64,000 nt of DNA from Bacillus pseudomycoides (GTDB taxonomy: Bacteria; Bacillota; Bacilli; Bacillales; Bacillaceae_G). The DNA is taken from the NCBI RefSeq assembly GCF_002582035.1, contig NZ_NUQE01000034.1, positions 1 through 64,000 of the forward strand. Reading direction: 5' to 3'. Of the stretch, positions 26,834 through 35,244 are shown in pieces (position 1 is the stretch's first letter; each line of letters begins with the position of its first letter). The translations under genes and the position numbers were made by a program. The notes under the pieces are model-generated. The model searched no databases and was not told where the DNA came from. It saw only the letters and a program-made list of their open reading frames with translations.

Positions 26834-27056
26834 TCCGTAAATCCTCCCTATCCCATCGAACCTTGTTATAAATTCCTAACCCTTATTTTAAAAGCTACAC
26901 AACATCTTTTTAGACAAAAATATTCCGAGGGGTTAAACAGTACAACTTTTTTATAAATGATTAATCTATATTTCAAATCCACTCCAATATGAAAATACAT
27001 AATATCCCACATATTCATACCCTATCAAGCTAACATCGATGATTTGAAATTTCATA

Positions 27057-27090
27057 AAAAAGAGCTTACAGTAATATAAGCTCTTTTTTT
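27057..27090 (-). terminator. Terminator after the DUF2935 gene
   Basis: AAAGAGCTTA and TAAGCTCTTT around CAGTAATA with T-runs on both strands. A second small hairpin (TGCTATCT 27125-27132 with AGATAGCA 27143-27150) lies closer to the gene. Nothing else is seen in 26834-27167. Confidence 0.8.
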
Positions 27091-27167
27091 GGTATTTAAT
27101 TCTCTTAGGCTGATAGCAATACGGTGCTATCTCATAATTTTAAGATAGCAGTCCGAGATCTCTTCTA

Positions 27168-28013
27168 TTATTGCCTAGATTGTGATTTAGCGCTTGTAAG
27201 ATGAGCATCAAACATATCAATTATTTCAAGGAATCTATCAGCTTCACGGAAAACATGGTCTGCTAATAGTGGATGAATGATACTCTTTATTTTACATTGC
27301 TCAATTAAATCACGTGCCGTTTTCTTAAAATCCCGAAGAGATGTGACTGAAACACGATTTTGATCCAGGAATTGATCTAAAAGAGGAACTGTTTGAGATT
27401 GTGGTTTCATAGATTCTAAGTCAATTGCTTGATACATCAATTGATCAAAATCATTGCTGAAATTCCGAGCCATATCTACAAGCTTTCTTTCCGATGGATC
27501 AAGAAGATGACCAATAAATTTAGCATGGTCTGCCATAATCCTTAAAAAGAAAACATTTTCTTTAATAATAGCATCAGGAAGAGCATCCAATTTACCCTCA
27601 TTTAATTCAATTAAACGATTTCTAAAATAATTAGCTTCTCTACTTGTATGATCAACTAACAGTGGAAAATTATTTTGCCCTGGCAATTTACATGTGAGAA
27701 TTAATCCTAGAATTTTTCGTTTAAATCCGAAAATATTAGTTGCAGCTTGTTGTACTTCTGAATTAAATCTTTTTATTTGCTCAGGATCTGTTTGATTTGT
27801 ATAGGAATGTGCAATTTGCTCGATGTGTTCAAACAATCGGTAAAATTGATTAGCCTCTTGGATTAGTTGAGTATCCTCACATCTAAACCCCAATCGAAGA
27901 AATAAAGAATGCTCTTTCATGATTCTAGACCAAAAACGAATTTCATTTAATGATCGTTCAACAAACATTCCAGATGTAACACCCGTATCAGGATGTATCC
28001 TATTCATTTTCAA
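27168..28013 (-). CDS. DUF2935 protein (two ferritin-like four-helix bundles)
   Basis: 281 residues, all helical. Two similar halves each carry E-x-x-x-H-type residues at helix positions (ERSLNEIRFWSRIMKEHSLF; LVDHTSREANYFRNRL; FFLRIMADHAKFIGHLL; LLADHVFREADRFLEI), the arrangement seen in DUF2935, thought to bind metal. Function unknown. ATG at 28013 with GGAGGG upstream. Single-gene unit next to the insertion element. Confidence 0.85.
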   Translation of the reverse strand: MKMNRIHPDTGVTSGMFVERSLNEIRFWSRIMKEHSLFLRLGFRCEDTQLIQEANQFYRLFEHIEQIAHSYTNQTDPEQIKRFNSEVQQAATNIFGFKRKILGLILTCKLPGQNNFPLLVDHTSREANYFRNRLIELNEGKLDALPDAIIKENVFFLRIMADHAKFIGHLLDPSERKLVDMARNFSNDFDQLMYQAIDLESMKPQSQTVPLLDQFLDQNRVSVTSLRDFKKTARDLIEQCKIKSIIHPLLADHVFREADRFLEIIDMFDAHLTSAKSQSRQ

Positions 28014-28095
28014 TCCCTCCAGTAAATATTATTCTAGCTCCATTCTTATGAATAGATATATATAAATACCATCAATAAAAGTTCAGTCTGGCTAT

Positions 28096-28260
28096 GAAAA
28101 CTCCCGCCACTTATCTCCTTCGGATCTTGAAGCGAGGGTTTCTCGTGTATCACCTTCAAGAGATGCTTAACACGAGTGGAGTTGACACAGCTGCCTGATG
28201 GCACAACCCCTCTATTCCATCGGCAAACGCCTTTGGAACTGCTTTTTTTAAGATGTTATA
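28096..28260 (-). ncRNA. Putative reRNA/omega-RNA scaffold at the tnpB 3' end
   Basis: TnpB guide RNAs are made from the last part of tnpB plus the right end, with the guide taken from flanking DNA. Here the tnpB stop is followed by 60 bp of structured DNA with several hairpins ending at GGCGGGAGTTTTC (minus strand). If that is the end, the guide would begin with flanking sequence below 28096. Predicted from family knowledge only. Confidence 0.4.
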
Positions 28261-29610
28261 GGAACCGTTCACATCTGCGTTCAGTAGTTTGTTCTTTTTC
28301 GTACGATACAAGCCACGTTTGATCCGTTTTCCACTGAACTCAGGAATGTCTTCCTCACCGTAAGTGGGGATTGCATCATTGTCTAGAAAGGATGCCTTGC
28401 TTGTATATGACTCTTCTACGACTTGTACCATAATGCCCTGTCGCTTCGCCTTGTAGTTGATCATTTCAATCAGTAGATTATGTGGGATATGACAGAAGGA
28501 TTGATTCTGTTGTTTCCCCATCTCACTGTTTTGCTTCCATGATATATTTTTCCCAATCACAATCATAGAGATTTCCTGTTGAATCGCTATCTGAACAATG
28601 TGGTAACTCATTTTGTGGAAGATATCTTTTACTTTGAAAAACCGTTTTTCGTGAAGTCTCTCTAAACGCTTTGACGTGTGTGGTCCTTCTTTTGGTTCTT
28701 TTCCATGACGAAGAATACCAAGTAAATGAGCCTTTTGTTTGTTGTAATATTGATTAATGCTTTTAATCACATTGCCCTTTACCAATACAGGAATGGCCCC
28801 TGTATTCGTTGTGATAGTTGCAATGTTATTGATCCCTAAATCAATACTCATATAGCGATTGTTGTCTACATACTCAGGTGATGGTTCGGATTGTTCTGTT
28901 ACAATTTCCACCTTGAATTTCCCATAAGCAGGAGAAACACGTACCTCTTTCAGATTTTCGATATGCCCAAACAATTTACCGATATTTAATTTTATGCTTG
29001 TTTTTGGAAAACGAATGTACTTCTCTTGGAGTTTACATACTTGATTGGTGAATACAACTTCTGTCATAGAAAATTTAATATATTTTGGAATGCGAGGTTT
29101 GCCAGTAAAAGTGGAGGGATGTTTCTTGTATGCCTTGATAGATGCAAAAAATGATTTCCAGTTTTGATATAGCTTCTTCATAACTGCTTGATTCGTTTGC
29201 GCTGGCAAATTCATATAATCTTGTTGTTTCATTGTTTTAAACAAACAATCTAGAAAGCTATAGGATAGAAACGATTTCTCTCTTGTTGGGAATGTAAACA
29301 AGTTACATTTTATGTCTTTCTGTTCTTTCACAGGTTTTTCTTTTTGTTTTTGCACGCGTTTTTGGTATGCATGCAGTTGATTTTCATTCATGATTTCAAT
29401 ATGTGCTTGTAATGTATGAAGTACTTCTTGTTGAAGTGGCTGTAATGACTTATCAGTACGTAAGGCCGTATACACTTGGCGAATATAGAAGTTTGTTGTA
29501 TTGTAGAGATTTTTTGCGTTTTGACACATTTCTAGGAAGTAAGAGTATAACTTATGACCTTTCTTGATCCAAATTTGATAGGTTGCATATTCTTTTTCTT
29601 TTGTCATCAT
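28156..29610 (-). CDS. tnpB: TnpB RNA-guided nuclease, subgroup with rearranged RuvC site
   Basis: 484 residues from ATG 29610 (AAGGAGG five bases upstream; a GTG at 29616 overlaps that site). RuvC-I Asp in SIDLGINNIATI, RuvC-III Asp in LLNADVNGSYNILKKA. At the RuvC-II position, where most TnpBs have Glu, the sequence is MIVIGKNISWKQ, with Gly. A Glu pair, EESYTSKASFLDND, follows 46-47 residues later. The usual CxxC zinc finger before RuvC-III is absent. TnpBs with a Gly/Pro at this place and a substitute Glu about 45 residues away are known in a subgroup related to Fanzor, so it may still be active. The N-terminal wedge/REC part is present and the frame intact. Confidence 0.88.
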   Translation of the reverse strand: MMTKEKEYATYQIWIKKGHKLYSYFLEMCQNAKNLYNTTNFYIRQVYTALRTDKSLQPLQQEVLHTLQAHIEIMNENQLHAYQKRVQKQKEKPVKEQKDIKCNLFTFPTREKSFLSYSFLDCLFKTMKQQDYMNLPAQTNQAVMKKLYQNWKSFFASIKAYKKHPSTFTGKPRIPKYIKFSMTEVVFTNQVCKLQEKYIRFPKTSIKLNIGKLFGHIENLKEVRVSPAYGKFKVEIVTEQSEPSPEYVDNNRYMSIDLGINNIATITTNTGAIPVLVKGNVIKSINQYYNKQKAHLLGILRHGKEPKEGPHTSKRLERLHEKRFFKVKDIFHKMSYHIVQIAIQQEISMIVIGKNISWKQNSEMGKQQNQSFCHIPHNLLIEMINYKAKRQGIMVQVVEESYTSKASFLDNDAIPTYGEEDIPEFSGKRIKRGLYRTKKNKLLNADVNGSYNILKKAVPKAFADGIEGLCHQAAVSTPLVLSIS

Positions 29611-29970
29611 GTTCACCTCCTTCTTTCCTTCATGATACTACAAAACAGTCAAAAGGAACATACATTCGCCATGCTACGAAAATATTTTTACAAATGCGAT
29701 GGCAATTCATCTCCACCTTAAACTGGGCTATACCCTACACGTTTTGAAGATGGAGTTTTCTTGCCAATTTTCCGATAAAAATAATCTTATTTTTTTCTAT
29801 TCATCACAACATAAATAATAATTCTAATTTATTTACCAAACAGACGACTCCAAAGTGATTTCTTCTGTTTTGAAGCTGCTATTAGGCGCTTGCGTTTTAA
29901 TTATTAAAAACAAACACAAGACAAAAAAACTACTATTTAACAGCAAGAGGTTTTTTCGTATTAACTTTAT

Positions 29971-30336
29971 CCCGCTCTAACAAGCAGTAAGCAAAGATGG
30001 GAATTACGAGAAGAGGAACTGCTTGTAAGAACCCAATTGGTTCAACTAACCATTCGGAGAAAAAGCATCTCAGGACGGAAGTTTCACTTTATCCCGCTCT
30101 AACAAGCAGTAAGCAAAGATGGGAATTGTGAGAAGAGGAACTGCTTATAAGAACCCGATTGGTTCAACTAACCATTCAGAGAAAAAGCATCTCCGAACGG
30201 AAGTTTCACTTTATCCCGCTCTAACAAGCAGTAAGCAAAGATGGGAATTGCGAGAAGAGGAACTGCTTGTAAGAACCCGATTGGTTCAACTAACCATTCG
30301 GAGAAAAAGCATCTCCGAACGGAAGTTTCACTTTAT
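29971..30336 (-). repeat. Three tandem copies of a 122-bp bcr1-related unit
   Basis: Units at 29971-30092, 30093-30214 and 30215-30336, each exactly 122 bp and differing at only a few bases. On the minus strand each starts ATAAAGTGAAACTTCCGT, has a hairpin (CCGTTCGGAGA with TCTCCGAATGG), the bcr core GGTTAGTTGAACCAATCGGG, a second hairpin (ACAAGCAGT with ACTGCTTGT) and ends AGAGCGGGATAAAG. The interior differs from the 154-bp copy at 63787. The stretch 29761-29970 before it has no gene; it only shows a short coding-like tail (KKSLWSRLFGK on the minus strand near 29835-29900). Confidence 0.85.
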
Positions 30337-30680
30337 TTATCACCCGGTGCAGGCTCATCTACGCCCTTAATGCGATGTTTATGTCCATTGTCTTCCGTCG
30401 TATAAAAATCGTAATAGTGAACATGCATCCCATTTCCAACTGGAATTGCTGGTCCTGAGTACGCCTTGTAATAGTGTGTATGTCCATCTTCGAACAAAAC
30501 ATATCCTTCTGTATAATGTATATGCCCTCCCTCTTGTGTCTTAATAGGCGGAGATGTTACATCTAGACATTGATGTACATGCCCTCCCTCAACAGATGTA
30601 TAATCCACTGACCCATGGTTATGATGTGGTACAAACCCAGAAACAAAATCATTTTTTCCTACTCTGCTCATTCTATCCAT
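30333..30680 (-). CDS. YmaF-family histidine-rich protein
   Basis: 115 residues with five HxH motifs, most after Gly: GGHVHQC, GGHIHYT, DGHTHYY, GMHVHYY and NGHKHR, at about 18-residue spacing, plus PHHNHGS near the N-terminus. This is the pattern of the YmaF family; the histidines suggest metal binding but no function is known. Start 30680 or ATG 30671; neither has an ideal ribosome site. The TAA stop lies inside the ATAAAG end of the triple repeat. Confidence 0.8.
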   Translation of the reverse strand: MDRMSRVGKNDFVSGFVPHHNHGSVDYTSVEGGHVHQCLDVTSPPIKTQEGGHIHYTEGYVLFEDGHTHYYKAYSGPAIPVGNGMHVHYYDFYTTEDNGHKHRIKGVDEPAPGDK

Positions 30681-30783
30681 TCTCTCTATTCCCCTTATGC
30701 ATAAAGATAAACTCTATAAACTAGTATGCTTATACTATCGAGATAATTCCTCTCACATTTATCCTGCTGCTTTTTGGAAAAAA

Positions 30784-30810
30784 AAGCCCGATTGGTGAGA
30801 GCTTTCCATG
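30784..30810 (-). repeat. bcr1-type fragment
   Basis: AAGCCCGATTGGTGAGAGCT followed by TTCCAT is identical to part of the repeat at 39101-39229 and lacks both ends. Confidence 0.5.
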
Positions 30811-30831
30811 AACAATCTCTCCTAAAAAATT

Positions 30832-30868
30832 AAAAAAGGTGTCTCCAAAATCGCGACTTGGAAACACC
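30832..30868 (-). terminator. Terminator after the degraded mini-gene
   Basis: On the minus strand GGGTGTTTCCAA pairs with TTGGAGACACC (one internal mismatch), followed by TTTTTT. Confidence 0.7.
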
Positions 30869-30880
30869 CTCTTCTACTCT

Positions 30881-31030
30881 TTATCTATGATTTAGCATTG
30901 CAAGTAACTTTTCCTGACTATACATCCACACTGTAAGAATTAAACAAGCAAGCGCTACTTCTGATAACGCCATAAATCCAATTACAAGATTTGAAGTTCG
31001 TAATCATAACTAAAAATTCAGTTTTTTCAT
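30881..31030 (-). pseudogene. Degraded mini-gene for a one-TM peptide
   Basis: ATG at 31030 behind GGAGGAGAGACTG starts a 49-codon frame broken by two stops (codons 7 and 9). The rest reads as a hydrophobic peptide (LVIGFMALSEVALACLILTV, then WMYSQEKLLAMLNHR) and ends in TAA just before a terminator. It looks like a small membrane protein gene that has lost its reading frame, unless the ATG at codon 20 is used. Confidence 0.5.
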
Positions 31031-31121
31031 CAGTCTCTCCTCCAACTTTGTTCAACATTTCACAATCCCTATTGCTTCCCTCCTGCCTAATCACGATAGA
31101 GCGTGATTAGGCAGGAAAGAA

Positions 31122-31355
31122 TCAGCCTCCACTTACCGGTGGAATCAATGCGACAACATCACCATCTTGAATGATATCATCTTCATTCGCATATTCTTCA
31201 TTAATTGCTACCATTGTGTGCTGTGAAAGGGATACATTGTAGTCTTTCGTCACAAGTTCCTTCAATTCTGATACGGCAAGATTTTGTACATCGATTTGTA
31301 ATTGATGCGCTCCAGCTTCCTCTTGTAAATGAGCAAATAATAATACTGTAATCAT
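31122..31355 (-). CDS. moaD: Molybdopterin synthase small subunit MoaD
   Basis: 77 residues, ubiquitin-like fold ending in PPVSGG. The C-terminal Gly-Gly is adenylated by MoeB and converted to a thiocarboxylate that donates sulfur to precursor Z. Start ATG 31355, AAAGGAGA upstream, overlapping the moaE stop by ATGA. Last gene of the Moco run. Confidence 0.93.
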   Translation of the reverse strand: MITVLLFAHLQEEAGAHQLQIDVQNLAVSELKELVTKDYNVSLSQHTMVAINEEYANEDDIIQDGDVVALIPPVSGG

Positions 31356-31822
31356 TCTGCATTCTCCTTTCCTGGTTCTCCCTTTGGATATAGCGTTTTC
31401 TCTAATTGATCGCCAATCCATTTCTCACCGTCTTCCCAAAACTCTTTCTTCCAAATTGGAACAATTTGTTTAATACGCTCCATAATGTACTCATTTGCCT
31501 CGTATGCCGCTTTTCGATGCGGCGTTGATACCGCAACAACTACGGCAATATCAGAAATTTGCAGTGTGCCGATGCGATGCGTAATCGCCACATGTGTTCC
31601 TGGCCATTTTTCTTTCGTTTCCTCACCAATTTTGGCAAGCATCTTTTCAGCCATCGAACGATATGCAGCATATTCTAAGTAAAGTGTACGGCGCCCTTTC
31701 GTAAACTCGCGCACTGTACCAGTGAATGTCGTCACAGCGCCGCATTCACGGCGAATGACTTTCTTTGTCACTTCTTCAATGAAAATGGGTGTATCTACTA
31801 CTTCAAAATACGTATTTGTCAT
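31352..31822 (-). CDS. moaE: Molybdopterin synthase large subunit MoaE
   Basis: 156 residues from ATG 31822. It forms the catalytic half of MPT synthase with MoaD. Conserved CGAVTTFTGTVREFTKGR near residue 30, RIGTLQISDIAVVVAVSTPHR in the middle, and the catalytic Lys region PIWKKEFWEDGEKWI. It overlaps mobB by 4 bases at its start and moaD by 4 at its end. A longer frame upstream (from 31852) lacks a ribosome site. Confidence 0.93.
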   Translation of the reverse strand: MTNTYFEVVDTPIFIEEVTKKVIRRECGAVTTFTGTVREFTKGRRTLYLEYAAYRSMAEKMLAKIGEETKEKWPGTHVAITHRIGTLQISDIAVVVAVSTPHRKAAYEANEYIMERIKQIVPIWKKEFWEDGEKWIGDQLEKTLYPKGEPGKENAE

Positions 31823-32334
31823 TTTGCATCCCTCATTCTTTGTACGAACCAATCTATATACTCTTCATCTTCTGTTATATGAAAAACTTTATAATTTTCA
31901 TGCCATGTTGTCGGTGCCTCATTCCATGTAATAACGGCGATCACATTTTCTACACTTTCTAATAAAGAGGCATCTTCCTCTGACCTAAGTAAAACAACTT
32001 TCGGGTATGGTTCTTTTTTATATCCTTCAACGATAATGACTTCTGCTTCAAAACATGTATACAAACGAATGATTTTTTCTAAAGACCAGTGGCTCGTAGC
32101 AGATAAAGACAATAACCCGTCCCCCTCTACTGCACTGACAATCGCTCCAGCTTGACGATGGCGTTCGCTATCTTTTTGCAGCGGCAGCTCTGGATATCCT
32201 CCGTGCCCATGATGCTTAATCGTCCCTACTCGCACACCTTCATTCGTTAACGCCTTAACCAGTTTCTCTGTAACTGTCGTCTTCCCGCTATTTTGATACC
32301 CTACGATTTGTAAGACTGGAACGGTTCTTTCCAT
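31819..32334 (-). CDS. mobB: Molybdopterin-guanine dinucleotide accessory GTPase MobB
   Basis: 171 residues with P-loop [15 protein letters not shown] and DSERHRQAGA/EGYK motifs of MobB, a GTP-binding helper of MobA in forming MGD. Start ATG 32334 with AAGGAAGTG upstream, 34 bp inside the 3' end of moeA. MobA itself is not in the window. Confidence 0.92.
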   Translation of the reverse strand: MERTVPVLQIVGYQNSGKTTVTEKLVKALTNEGVRVGTIKHHGHGGYPELPLQKDSERHRQAGAIVSAVEGDGLLSLSATSHWSLEKIIRLYTCFEAEVIIVEGYKKEPYPKVVLLRSEEDASLLESVENVIAVITWNEAPTTWHENYKVFHITEDEEYIDWFVQRMRDAK

Positions 32335-33596
32335 GGCCACTCACTTCCTTGCTCTGCTTCTAATAAAAGGACAGTAACAGTCATCCCCTCTTCAAAGCCG
32401 CGCGTACCACCTGGTAAGACGATAAAAGCATTCGCATCAGCGAGTGAAGACACAGCACTTGATTTATCAAGCCCAACTGGCACTGCTTGCAGTTGTCCGT
32501 TTACTATTTCTACTTTCCCTCTAACAAAACGTGTAAATGGATTGGCTTTCGGAAACCCCTTCATTAAAATGGCATCACCGCGGTACATATGAGGCTGCTT
32601 CCTATGTAGAAATGTCTGAACAATAGGACGTACAAACAATTCAAATCCAACATAGCAAGCAGACGGATTACCTGATAATCCAAATAATAAATTTCCGTTT
32701 ACTTCCGCTACCGTCGTTACACTTCCCGGCCGCATCGCTACTTTATTGAACAGTACATGAGCCCCAAGCTTCTCATAAATAGCCGGTAAATAATCATAAT
32801 CTCCAACTGACACGCCGCCTGTTGTAATGAGAATATCGACTTCTTCCATTGTCTTTTTTACCATCTCATAGCAAGTATCAAAGTCATCCGCGAATTGTCC
32901 ATAATACCGGACAGTGCCGCCCGCTCGCATAATTTGCGCAGCAATCATATAAGAGTTACTGTTACGAATTTTTCCCGGTTCAAGCGGCTCATGAACCTCT
33001 AACAGTTCACTTCCCGTTGTTACAATTCCAATAACGGGTCTTCTAACAACAGCCACTGTATCATATCCAAACGTAGCAAGAAGCGCTGCCACTCCCGGAT
33101 TAATCATCGTTCCTTTTTCAACAAGCACATGATGTTGCTTTACATCTTCACCTTTAAATGAAATATTATCGCCTGATTGAAACGGACGCTTCAGCTTCAT
33201 ATATGTTTTCTCATCTTTTTGAAACCCTTCTGTAAGCTCAAGCATAACAACCGCATCACAACCAGTTGGAATCGCTGCACCTGTCATAATCCGCACTGCT
33301 TGAAATGCCTTCACTTCTTCTGTAAAAACAGAACCTGCACCAATTTCTCCAACAACTTCAAATTCAATTGGATGCTCCTGACTTGCTTTTTTTGTATCTT
33401 CTGCACGAATTGCAAAACCGTCGTATGGAGATCGATCAAAATGAGGAACGTCATGATCCGCTACTACATCTTCCCCAAGAATTCTTCCATAACTTTCTGT
33501 AAGCGGTACTCGCTCTATTTCTCCATGTTTTGCATATTTCATCACATGTGCTACTGCATCACCAACTGCAATTGGTATTCGTTTTTCTAACATCAT
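32301..33596 (-). CDS. moeA: Molybdopterin molybdenumtransferase MoeA
   Basis: 431 residues from ATG 33596 (GGGGTG ribosome site; an ATG three bases on is possible). It inserts molybdate into adenylated molybdopterin. Domains in order: N-terminal [13 protein letters not shown]-type region (here [10 protein letters not shown]), a beta-barrel insertion, the MogA-like domain with [14 protein letters not shown] and [15 protein letters not shown], and a C-terminal beta domain. First gene of moeA-mobB-moaE-moaD, all overlapping, so one operon. Divergent from moaC. Confidence 0.94.
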   Translation of the reverse strand: MMLEKRIPIAVGDAVAHVMKYAKHGEIERVPLTESYGRILGEDVVADHDVPHFDRSPYDGFAIRAEDTKKASQEHPIEFEVVGEIGAGSVFTEEVKAFQAVRIMTGAAIPTGCDAVVMLELTEGFQKDEKTYMKLKRPFQSGDNISFKGEDVKQHHVLVEKGTMINPGVAALLATFGYDTVAVVRRPVIGIVTTGSELLEVHEPLEPGKIRNSNSYMIAAQIMRAGGTVRYYGQFADDFDTCYEMVKKTMEEVDILITTGGVSVGDYDYLPAIYEKLGAHVLFNKVAMRPGSVTTVAEVNGNLLFGLSGNPSACYVGFELFVRPIVQTFLHRKQPHMYRGDAILMKGFPKANPFTRFVRGKVEIVNGQLQAVPVGLDKSSAVSSLADANAFIVLPGGTRGFEEGMTVTVLLLEAEQGSEWPWKEPFQSYKS

Positions 33597-33688
33597 TTTC
33601 ACCCCACGTTTGCAAAATATCACATCTTTATTACAATTTTTGTTGTACAATGCTAATCATAATAGCAATTACTTCAAGGAGGAATTCC

Positions 33689-34177
33689 ATGTCTTCATTT
33701 ACTCATTTTAACGAACAAGGACGCGCAAAAATGGTCGATATTAGTGATAAAAAAATTACGGTGCGAACAGCTATCGCTCGTTCTAGCATCATCGTGACGA
33801 AAGAAATTTATGATAAAATTACCCGCAATGAAATTGGGAAAGGCGATGTCCTAGCCGTTGCACAAATCGCTGGTATTATGGCAGCAAAGCGCACTTCTGA
33901 TATTATTCCAATGTGTCATCCGCTGCTTCTAAAAGGTGTCGATATTTCCTTTGACTGGAATATTGCAGATGAACAATATCGTTTACTTATTGAAGTAAAA
34001 GTGAAAACAGAGGGCAGCACCGGCGTTGAAATGGAAGCTTTAACTGCCGCTTCCGCTACTGCTCTTACCGTATATGACATGTGCAAAGCTGTCGATAAAG
34101 GCATGATTATCGGTGAAACATACCTGCTTGAAAAAACAGGCGGCAAAAGCGGCGATTATACAAGAAATCAGTCTTAA
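33689..34177 (+). CDS. moaC: Cyclic pyranopterin monophosphate synthase MoaC
   Basis: 162 residues from ATG 33689 with AAGGAGG six bases upstream. It works with MoaA in the first step from GTP to cPMP. Conserved [12 protein letters not shown] at the start, CHPLLLKG with active-site residues in the middle, and [23 protein letters not shown]. Transcribed divergently from moeA across a 92-bp AT-rich gap that must hold both promoters. Confidence 0.95.
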   Translation: MSSFTHFNEQGRAKMVDISDKKITVRTAIARSSIIVTKEIYDKITRNEIGKGDVLAVAQIAGIMAAKRTSDIIPMCHPLLLKGVDISFDWNIADEQYRLLIEVKVKTEGSTGVEMEALTAASATALTVYDMCKAVDKGMIIGETYLLEKTGGKSGDYTRNQS

Positions 34178-34188
34178 ACTCCTTCATC

Positions 34189-34216
34189 GAATCCAAGGGG
34201 ACATCCCCTTGGATTC
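34189..34216. terminator. Hairpin between convergent moaC and the MoeB-like gene
   Basis: GAATCCAAGGGG (34189-34200) pairs exactly with CCCCTTGGATTC (34205-34216) over ACAT. No T-run, but its place between convergent stops suggests a shared terminator. Confidence 0.6.
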
Positions 34217-35228
34217 ACCCTATATAACGAGCGTATAATCGCCTTGCCACTTGTATATCATTTGTGCCATGAACAAAGGCTCGCCCATCTTGGAATAAAA
34301 CAAAGCGATATTCATCAACATGAAATGATAATAAGTACGGTGTCCTCTGTACAGATAAGCTTCTTTGTAAGCGCTTTTCTAGTTCTTCTAGGTTAAGAAG
34401 CTGCTTTACGCCTGGGCGAATCTGAACTGTATTTCGGCCGCACAGCACTTCTGTTTTCATTTGTGCCTCAAATGTTAAGCTTGGGTATGTACGCAATTTA
34501 CCGCAAGACAGGCAATTCTCTTTTTTCTGCCTGTTTACTTTAAATGCCATATACTGATTGTTCCAAATATCGAATGATACCATCGTTTCTCGCAATGCTT
34601 CAAAGTCTCCAACTAGTATTTTTAAAGCTTCTGCAACTTGATAAGCAACAACCATTTGTACGGCTGGTTGAATAATCCCCGCTGTATCACACGTTGCTCC
34701 GCTCGTTGGATGCTCCATTAAACATCGAAAACATGGTGTTTTCCCTGGAATAATCGTATACGTTACACCATAACTACCTACACAACCACCGTATATCCAC
34801 GGAACGTTATACTTCTGTGAAATATCATTAATAAGAAGACGCGTATCGAAATTATCTGTTGCATCAATTATTACATCCACGTTCGTAACAAGCTGTTCCA
34901 TTTCTTGCACTGTTACATCCGTTACAACTGGCTCGATATCCACTTCAGAGTTAATTCGCCTTAAATGCTGCGCCGCTGCAACTGCTTTCGGTACATAACG
35001 ATTCGCATCTTCTTCTGTATATAACTGCTGCCTTTGTAAATTGCTCCACTCAACATAATCACGATCTGCAATCGTTAACTTACCAATTCCCGCCCGGACA
35101 AGCGCCTCGGCATTTGCCGCACCAAGTGCACCAGCACCAATAATTAATACATGCTTTTCACCTAGATTCCGCTGTCCAGTTTCACCAATCTCTGAAAATA
35201 GTATTTGCCGTGAGTACCGCTCTTGCAT
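34215..35228 (-). CDS. moeB: MoeB/ThiF-family adenylyltransferase
   Basis: 337 residues from ATG 35228 (GGGG site). E1-like fold: ATP-binding GAGALGAANAEALVRAGIG, metal and catalytic residues in DRDYVEWSNLQRQ, DATDNFDTR, zinc ligands CFRC and CLSC. About 80 extra residues at the C-terminus (after RTYPSL) form an additional domain also present in other Bacillus MoeB proteins. Expected to adenylate MoaD's C-terminal glycine; a role in thiamin (ThiS) is the alternative. Sixteen bases downstream of moaA. Confidence 0.9.
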   Translation of the reverse strand: MQERYSRQILFSEIGETGQRNLGEKHVLIIGAGALGAANAEALVRAGIGKLTIADRDYVEWSNLQRQQLYTEEDANRYVPKAVAAAQHLRRINSEVDIEPVVTDVTVQEMEQLVTNVDVIIDATDNFDTRLLINDISQKYNVPWIYGGCVGSYGVTYTIIPGKTPCFRCLMEHPTSGATCDTAGIIQPAVQMVVAYQVAEALKILVGDFEALRETMVSFDIWNNQYMAFKVNRQKKENCLSCGKLRTYPSLTFEAQMKTEVLCGRNTVQIRPGVKQLLNLEELEKRLQRSLSVQRTPYLLSFHVDEYRFVLFQDGRAFVHGTNDIQVARRLYARYIG

Positions 35229-35244
35229 CTTGACCCCTTCTCTC

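Larger units (their letters stand above)
28096..29760 (-). mobile_element. IS605/IS1341-type element carrying tnpB only
   Basis: Contains one gene, tnpB; no Y1 transposase (tnpA) is present here, so movement would need a helper. Likely ends: GGAGTTTTC at 29752-29760 (left end of the element as read on its coding strand) and GAAAACTCC at 28096-28104, a 9-bp inverted match. The 3' side has subterminal hairpins typical of the right end: TCTTGAAG with CTTCAAGA, and CTCGTGT (28142-28148) with ACACGAG (28170-28176). Boundaries are my estimate. Confidence 0.7.

Noticed and set aside
28156-29610. Nuclease-dead TnpB repressor (TldR)
   Set aside because: Both RuvC Asp residues and a candidate relocated Glu are present, and the element keeps its ends, unlike exapted TldR genes.
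29971-30336. CRISPR array
   Set aside because: The 122-bp units abut without unique spacers and match the bcr family; no cas genes nearby.
30119-30370. Plus-strand 83-codon open frame
   Set aside because: It runs through two units of the 122-bp tandem repeat and its peptide repeats for that reason; no ribosome site.
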